Source of the DNA: Psychromonas sp. MB-3u-54
GTDB taxonomy: Bacteria; Pseudomonadota; Gammaproteobacteria; Enterobacterales; Psychromonadaceae
Reading direction: 5' to 3'
DNA: 48,158 nucleotides
NCBI RefSeq assembly: GCF_002836415.1
Contig: NZ_PJBP01000121.1
Span: 1-48,158, forward strand
The notes beneath the pieces are model-generated. The model had not been told where the DNA came from, ran no database searches, and was given only the letters and a program-made list of their open reading frames with translations. Each line of letters starts with the position of its first letter. Positions within the stretch are counted from its first letter, which is position 1. This document shows positions 44,625-48,158 of this stretch, piece after piece. The translations under genes were made by a program, and so were the position numbers.

Positions 44625-45248
44625 TTAAATACGTTTAATTTTAACCAAGCAACGTTCGCCTTCAAGTGTTGGCACTTGTAATGAAATTGATTCTATAAAT
44701 TCAAACTGTTTATCTAGTTCTTTTATTTCTTGTGCCGGAACTTGCCCCTTTAAAGCCAGAAAATGGCCTTTTTCATGGGGTAAATGTTTACACCAATACA
44801 ACATATCATGAAGTGAAGCAAATGCTCGGCTGAGAACAACATCAAATTTATCCTCTGGCTGATACTCTTCGACCCGACTCTGCACAGTGGTTACGTTTTT
44901 TAGTCCCAACTCCAAAAGTGCTTGACGAATAAATCGCAAGCGTTTACCCAGACTATCTAATAAAACAAATTGTTTATCGGGATTTAGGATAGCGAGTGGC
45001 AGCCCGGGTAATCCTGGGCCGGTACCCACATCAATAAAGCGTTCTCCTATTAGATAGGGTGATACAACTATACTGTCCATTATATGTTTAACAAGCATTT
45101 GATTAGGATCTCTTACAGAAGTGAGATTGTAAGCTTTATTCCACTTGTTTAATAACTCGACCAACTGCACTAATTGTTGCTTTTGTGACTCAGTCACTTC
45201 AAGTGCTGTTTGGTCAATTAATTTTTGTAAATTTTCAAGCAGACTCAT
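44625..45248 (-). CDS. rsmG: 16S rRNA (guanine527-N7) methyltransferase RsmG
   Basis: RsmG (GidB) uses S-adenosylmethionine to methylate G527 of 16S rRNA; its loss gives low-level streptomycin resistance. The 207-residue protein has [20 protein letters not shown], the SAM-binding [17 protein letters not shown] (about residues 67-83) and the acidic [14 protein letters not shown]. Its start lies directly after the mnmG stop. Confidence 0.97.
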   Translation of the reverse strand: MSLLENLQKLIDQTALEVTESQKQQLVQLVELLNKWNKAYNLTSVRDPNQMLVKHIMDSIVVSPYLIGERFIDVGTGPGLPGLPLAILNPDKQFVLLDSLGKRLRFIRQALLELGLKNVTTVQSRVEEYQPEDKFDVVLSRAFASLHDMLYWCKHLPHEKGHFLALKGQVPAQEIKELDKQFEFIESISLQVPTLEGERCLVKIKRI

Positions 45249-47138
45249 TTATAAAACCTTACGTCTTAGAGAATTTTTCTTTATATAAATTAATAATATA
45301 GATATTGCAGCAGGTGTTATTCCTGAAATTCTGGAAGCTTGACCAATATTTTCGGGCTTAGTATCATTTAATTTAGCCGTCACTTCATTTGATAAACCTT
45401 TAATATCAGAATAATCCAGATTATTCGGTAATAATGTATCTTCATTACGTTTAAGTTTTTCTATTTCTTCACGTTGACGATCTACATAACCTTGATATTT
45501 GATGATAATTTCAACTTGCTCAGCAGCTTGATCATTTTTGATCACTGGCCCTAATCCCTCAATTGAGATTAAACTTTGATAATTCACTTCTGGTCGACGA
45601 ATCATCCCTTCAAGCGTACTTTCACGCTGCATTGGCGTTTTTAATAACTCATTAATTTGCGCCGCATTTTCTGATTTAGGGTGGATCCATTGATTTTTTA
45701 ATCGTTGAATTTCTGTTTCTACCGCTTCCTGTTTCTCGCTAAATGCTTTCCAGCGAATATCATCAACAAGACCCAATTCACGCCCTTTTTCTGTTAAGCG
45801 CGCATCGGCATTATCTTCACGTAATAATAGGCGATATTCAGCACGACTGGTAAACATGCGGTAGGGTTCTTTTGTGCCTAGTGTAGAAAGATCATCAACT
45901 AATACACCGGCATAAGCTTGATCACGACGTGGGCACCAGCCCTCTTTGTCCTGGGTCATTAACCCGGCATTCATGCCCGCTAATAAACCTTGTGCGGCCG
46001 CTTCTTCGTAACCCGTTGTGCCGTTAATTTGGCCTGCAAAGAATAAACCATCAATATATTTACTTTCCAAAGTTGATTTAAGATCGCGAGGATCAAAATA
46101 ATCATATTCAATAGCATAACCAGGTCTAGTCACAAATGCGTTTTCAAAACCTTTCATCGAACGAATAAAATCAATTTGCACGTCAAAGGGTAAACTGGTT
46201 GATATCCCATTAGGATAAATTTCATTAGTTGTTAAACCTTCCGGTTCAACAAATATTTGATGGGAATTTTTATCCGCAAAACGCATTACTTTGTCTTCGA
46301 TAGAAGGACAATAACGCGGCCCAACACCTTCAATCACCCCGGAATACATCGGGCTTCGATCTAAATTACGACGGATAATATCGTGCGTTTTTTCATTGGT
46401 GTGAGTAATATAACAAGGAATTTGTCTCGGATGTTCACTACGGTCGCCCATAAATGAAAATAGAGGAGTGGGGTTATCACCGTGCTGAACTTCTAATGCT
46501 GAAAAATCAATACTGCGGGAATCTATACGTGCAGGCGTACCTGTTTTTAAACGTCCCGTACGTAACGGCAGCTGTCTTAATCGTTCAGCTAAACCGATTG
46601 AAGCTGAATCGCCAGCCCGTCCGCCACTATGATTTTTTAAGCCGACATGGATTCGGCCATTTAAGAAAGTACCAACGGTTAAGACAACGGTTTTTGCGGA
46701 AAATTTAATGCCCATTTTAGTAACAACGCCGCTAACTCGATCGTTTTCAACAACAAGATCTTCCACTTCTTGTTGAAATATTTTTAGGTTTTCTTGGTTT
46801 TCTAGCTTCTCCCGGATCGCCGCTTTATATAACAGACGATCAGCCTGTGCCCGTGTTGCTCTCACGGCGGGTCCTTTGCTGGCATTCAGTATTCTAAATT
46901 GAATACCTGCTTTGTCTGCTGCGTTTGCCATTAGACCACCCAATGCATCAATTTCTCTCACTAGGTGTCCTTTACCAATCCCACCAATGGCGGGGTTACA
47001 GGACATTTGACCTAATGTTTCAATATTATGGGTTAATAATAAAGTATTCATGCCCATACGAGCAGCGGCTGCAGCGGCTTCAGTGCCTGCATGACCTCCG
47101 CCAATAACAATTACGTCAAAATGTTCGTGGTAATTCAT
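45249..47138 (-). CDS. mnmG: tRNA uridine-34 carboxymethylaminomethyl modification enzyme MnmG
   Basis: With MnmE this FAD enzyme adds the carboxymethylaminomethyl group to the wobble uridine of several tRNAs. The 629-residue protein (same as E. coli) has the dinucleotide fold [12 protein letters not shown] (about residues 11-22), [31 protein letters not shown], and the C-terminal MnmE-contact domain ending [19 protein letters not shown]. It is transcribed away from oriC, with rsmG immediately following. Confidence 0.98.
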   Translation of the reverse strand: MNYHEHFDVIVIGGGHAGTEAAAAAARMGMNTLLLTHNIETLGQMSCNPAIGGIGKGHLVREIDALGGLMANAADKAGIQFRILNASKGPAVRATRAQADRLLYKAAIREKLENQENLKIFQQEVEDLVVENDRVSGVVTKMGIKFSAKTVVLTVGTFLNGRIHVGLKNHSGGRAGDSASIGLAERLRQLPLRTGRLKTGTPARIDSRSIDFSALEVQHGDNPTPLFSFMGDRSEHPRQIPCYITHTNEKTHDIIRRNLDRSPMYSGVIEGVGPRYCPSIEDKVMRFADKNSHQIFVEPEGLTTNEIYPNGISTSLPFDVQIDFIRSMKGFENAFVTRPGYAIEYDYFDPRDLKSTLESKYIDGLFFAGQINGTTGYEEAAAQGLLAGMNAGLMTQDKEGWCPRRDQAYAGVLVDDLSTLGTKEPYRMFTSRAEYRLLLREDNADARLTEKGRELGLVDDIRWKAFSEKQEAVETEIQRLKNQWIHPKSENAAQINELLKTPMQRESTLEGMIRRPEVNYQSLISIEGLGPVIKNDQAAEQVEIIIKYQGYVDRQREEIEKLKRNEDTLLPNNLDYSDIKGLSNEVTAKLNDTKPENIGQASRISGITPAAISILLIYIKKNSLRRKVL

Positions 47139-47397
47139 TCATTTTTCCAAAACTATAAGTTAAAAAGACAAAAGGGATTTTACTCTTTTCTTGCCTAAAG
47201 GAAAACAGATAAGATCAAAACAATATTATTAGTATTATATAAAGATCTTTAAAGATCTTTACTACTATACTTATTAATGTAATTGAATTTCTGTGCAAAA
47301 CCATTTATTGATCTTAAAGATCAGGATCTTAAAGTAGATCTTTAAGTGTGCGCAAGAAGGGGTCTTCCTGCGCTTAACTAGGGGATAGTTTTGCTAC

Positions 47398-47406
47398 TTA
47401 TGCACA
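47398..47406 (+). promoter_or_regulatory. DnaA box TTATGCACA
   Basis: This is an exact match to TTATNCACA inside oriC. Confidence 0.88.
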
Positions 47407-47484
47407 GACGCGATTAAGGCTAGGTTTGTACACTGTTAAAACAAAGCTAGTACATGACTTATAAATAAACTACCCACAGGCGGT

Positions 47485-47493
47485 TGTGGATAA
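47485..47493 (-). promoter_or_regulatory. DnaA box TTATCCACA
   Basis: This is an exact match to the strongest DnaA box on the minus strand, next to mioC, in the place of the R4-type box of E. coli oriC. Confidence 0.92.
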
Positions 47494-47532
47494 CTTAAAG
47501 GGGAAAATAGGGGGAAATCCTTCTAAATATGC

Positions 47533-47988
47533 TTATAAATCGTTAAGATCTTCAATCCAGAGAGAGATCCAATTTGAGATATTGTCTTCAGGTATAGGAT
47601 AATCAACTATATCTATTTCTAAACGATCTCCGATACGAACCGCACCCATTTCTTCCAAAATATAATCCATATTCTTGGCAGCTTCGCAAAAAGTATCGTA
47701 ATTGGAATCGCCAATGCCAATAATGCCATAACGTACATCATTCAAAGGTGCATTTACACCTTGAAGCTGTTCAGCAAATGATTTGAAGTTTTCAGGGTAA
47801 TCACCCGCTCCATGTGTCGATAAACAAATTAGCCAAATTTCATCTTCAGATAAAGATAAAGTATTCAAATCAGGATCAAAGTGAAGGTCAGAATCAAAAC
47901 CTGCTTCCTCTAATAAAACCTGTGCTGCTTCGGCAACATATTCTGTCCCACCTAACGTACTGCCTACTAATATTTGTAATGTGCTCAT
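47533..47988 (-). CDS. mioC: Flavodoxin-like protein MioC
   Basis: MioC is a small FMN-binding flavoprotein; in E. coli it is linked to biotin synthase activity, and its gene lies beside oriC and is transcribed into it, as here. The 151-residue protein has the phosphate-binding loop VGSTLGGTEYVAE (about residues 8-20), LSTHGAGDYPENFKSF and GIGDSNYDTFCEAAKNMD. The sequence from 47989 to the window end holds its promoter region and nothing else that I recognise. Confidence 0.95.
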   Translation of the reverse strand: MSTLQILVGSTLGGTEYVAEAAQVLLEEAGFDSDLHFDPDLNTLSLSEDEIWLICLSTHGAGDYPENFKSFAEQLQGVNAPLNDVRYGIIGIGDSNYDTFCEAAKNMDYILEEMGAVRIGDRLEIDIVDYPIPEDNISNWISLWIEDLNDL

Positions 47989-48158
47989 TTATAATCTCCA
48001 TAAAATTTTTTTACACTATATAGCTACAAGAAAAACAATATAAAGCATCTTAGAAAATAAATTTGATTAATTTATAGTTTATTTATACAGAAATGCGGAA
48101 GAAAACAGCAGTTTGTTTATTAATTATTCGTTCGCACATTTTATTGAAAGAATAGTCA

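Larger units (their letters stand above)
47160..47500. other. oriC: Chromosomal replication origin oriC
   Basis: The mnmG-mioC gap has the parts of an E. coli-type origin. An AT-rich stretch about 47217-47290 includes AAAGATCTTT direct repeats like the 13-mers of the unwinding element. Seven GATC sites lie within 47213-47340 (47213, 47244, 47254, 47310, 47319, 47325, 47337), a target for Dam and SeqA. Perfect DnaA boxes lie at 47398 and 47485, and weaker ones at 47292 (one mismatch), 47347 and 47470 (two each). Location and content together make this assignment strong. Confidence 0.93.

Overview
The window is chromosomal DNA from an AT-rich marine gammaproteobacterium of the Vibrionales/Alteromonadales type. 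Psychromonas or a close relative is the best guess. It rests on the gene order mioC - oriC - mnmG - rsmG - parA - parB - atpIBEFHAGDC, on dnaA-dnaN-recF-gyrB lying only about 24 kb from oriC, and on the protein sequences. No rRNA, tRNA, CRISPR array or insertion sequence was seen. The genus is inferred, not proven.

Layout. 1-2650: three 85-bp tandem repeats, a secreted protein of ten Sel1 repeats, then NRDE/TANGO2 and DinB-like genes on the minus strand. 3438-6942: a tightly packed plus-strand operon of a secreted YHS protein, a possible 42-residue membrane peptide, two different ATP-grasp ligase-like proteins and an MFS-like transporter. It looks like a small uncharacterised make-and-move pathway. 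7072-9250: a cold-shock gene with a long leader, a decayed gene, a thioredoxin-like gene, and a small ORF whose 3' end has been amplified into 50-bp tandem repeats. 9282-13559: a MacAB-type ABC system (adaptor, ATPase, two FtsX-type permeases). 13783-14086: 38 in-phase copies of an octamer. 14490-17885: a duplicated porin module with a dead SulP fragment between the copies. 17950-21494: an FMN-dependent glutamate-synthase-like gene and a SulP transporter gene broken by a frameshift.

21800-35700: dnaA-dnaN-recF-gyrB, a duplicated structured 189-bp element, azlD/azlC, avtA, glyS/glyQ and a DUF2161 gene. One perfect and three near-perfect parS sites lie between recF and glyS. 35703-42622: the complete F1Fo ATP synthase operon. 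42786-47138: parB, parA, rsmG and mnmG. 47160-47500: oriC, with seven GATC sites and two perfect DnaA boxes. 47533-47988: mioC.

How it fits together. The right half is a replication and segregation hub: DnaA acts on oriC, the clamp, RecF and gyrase genes form one cluster, and ParB should load on the parS sites to be moved by ParA. Valine aminotransferase and an AzlCD-type branched-chain amino-acid exporter sit together. The left half is accessory and repeat-rich, with gene decay (a dead gene before the thioredoxin, a dead SulP copy, a frameshifted SulP gene) and recent duplications.
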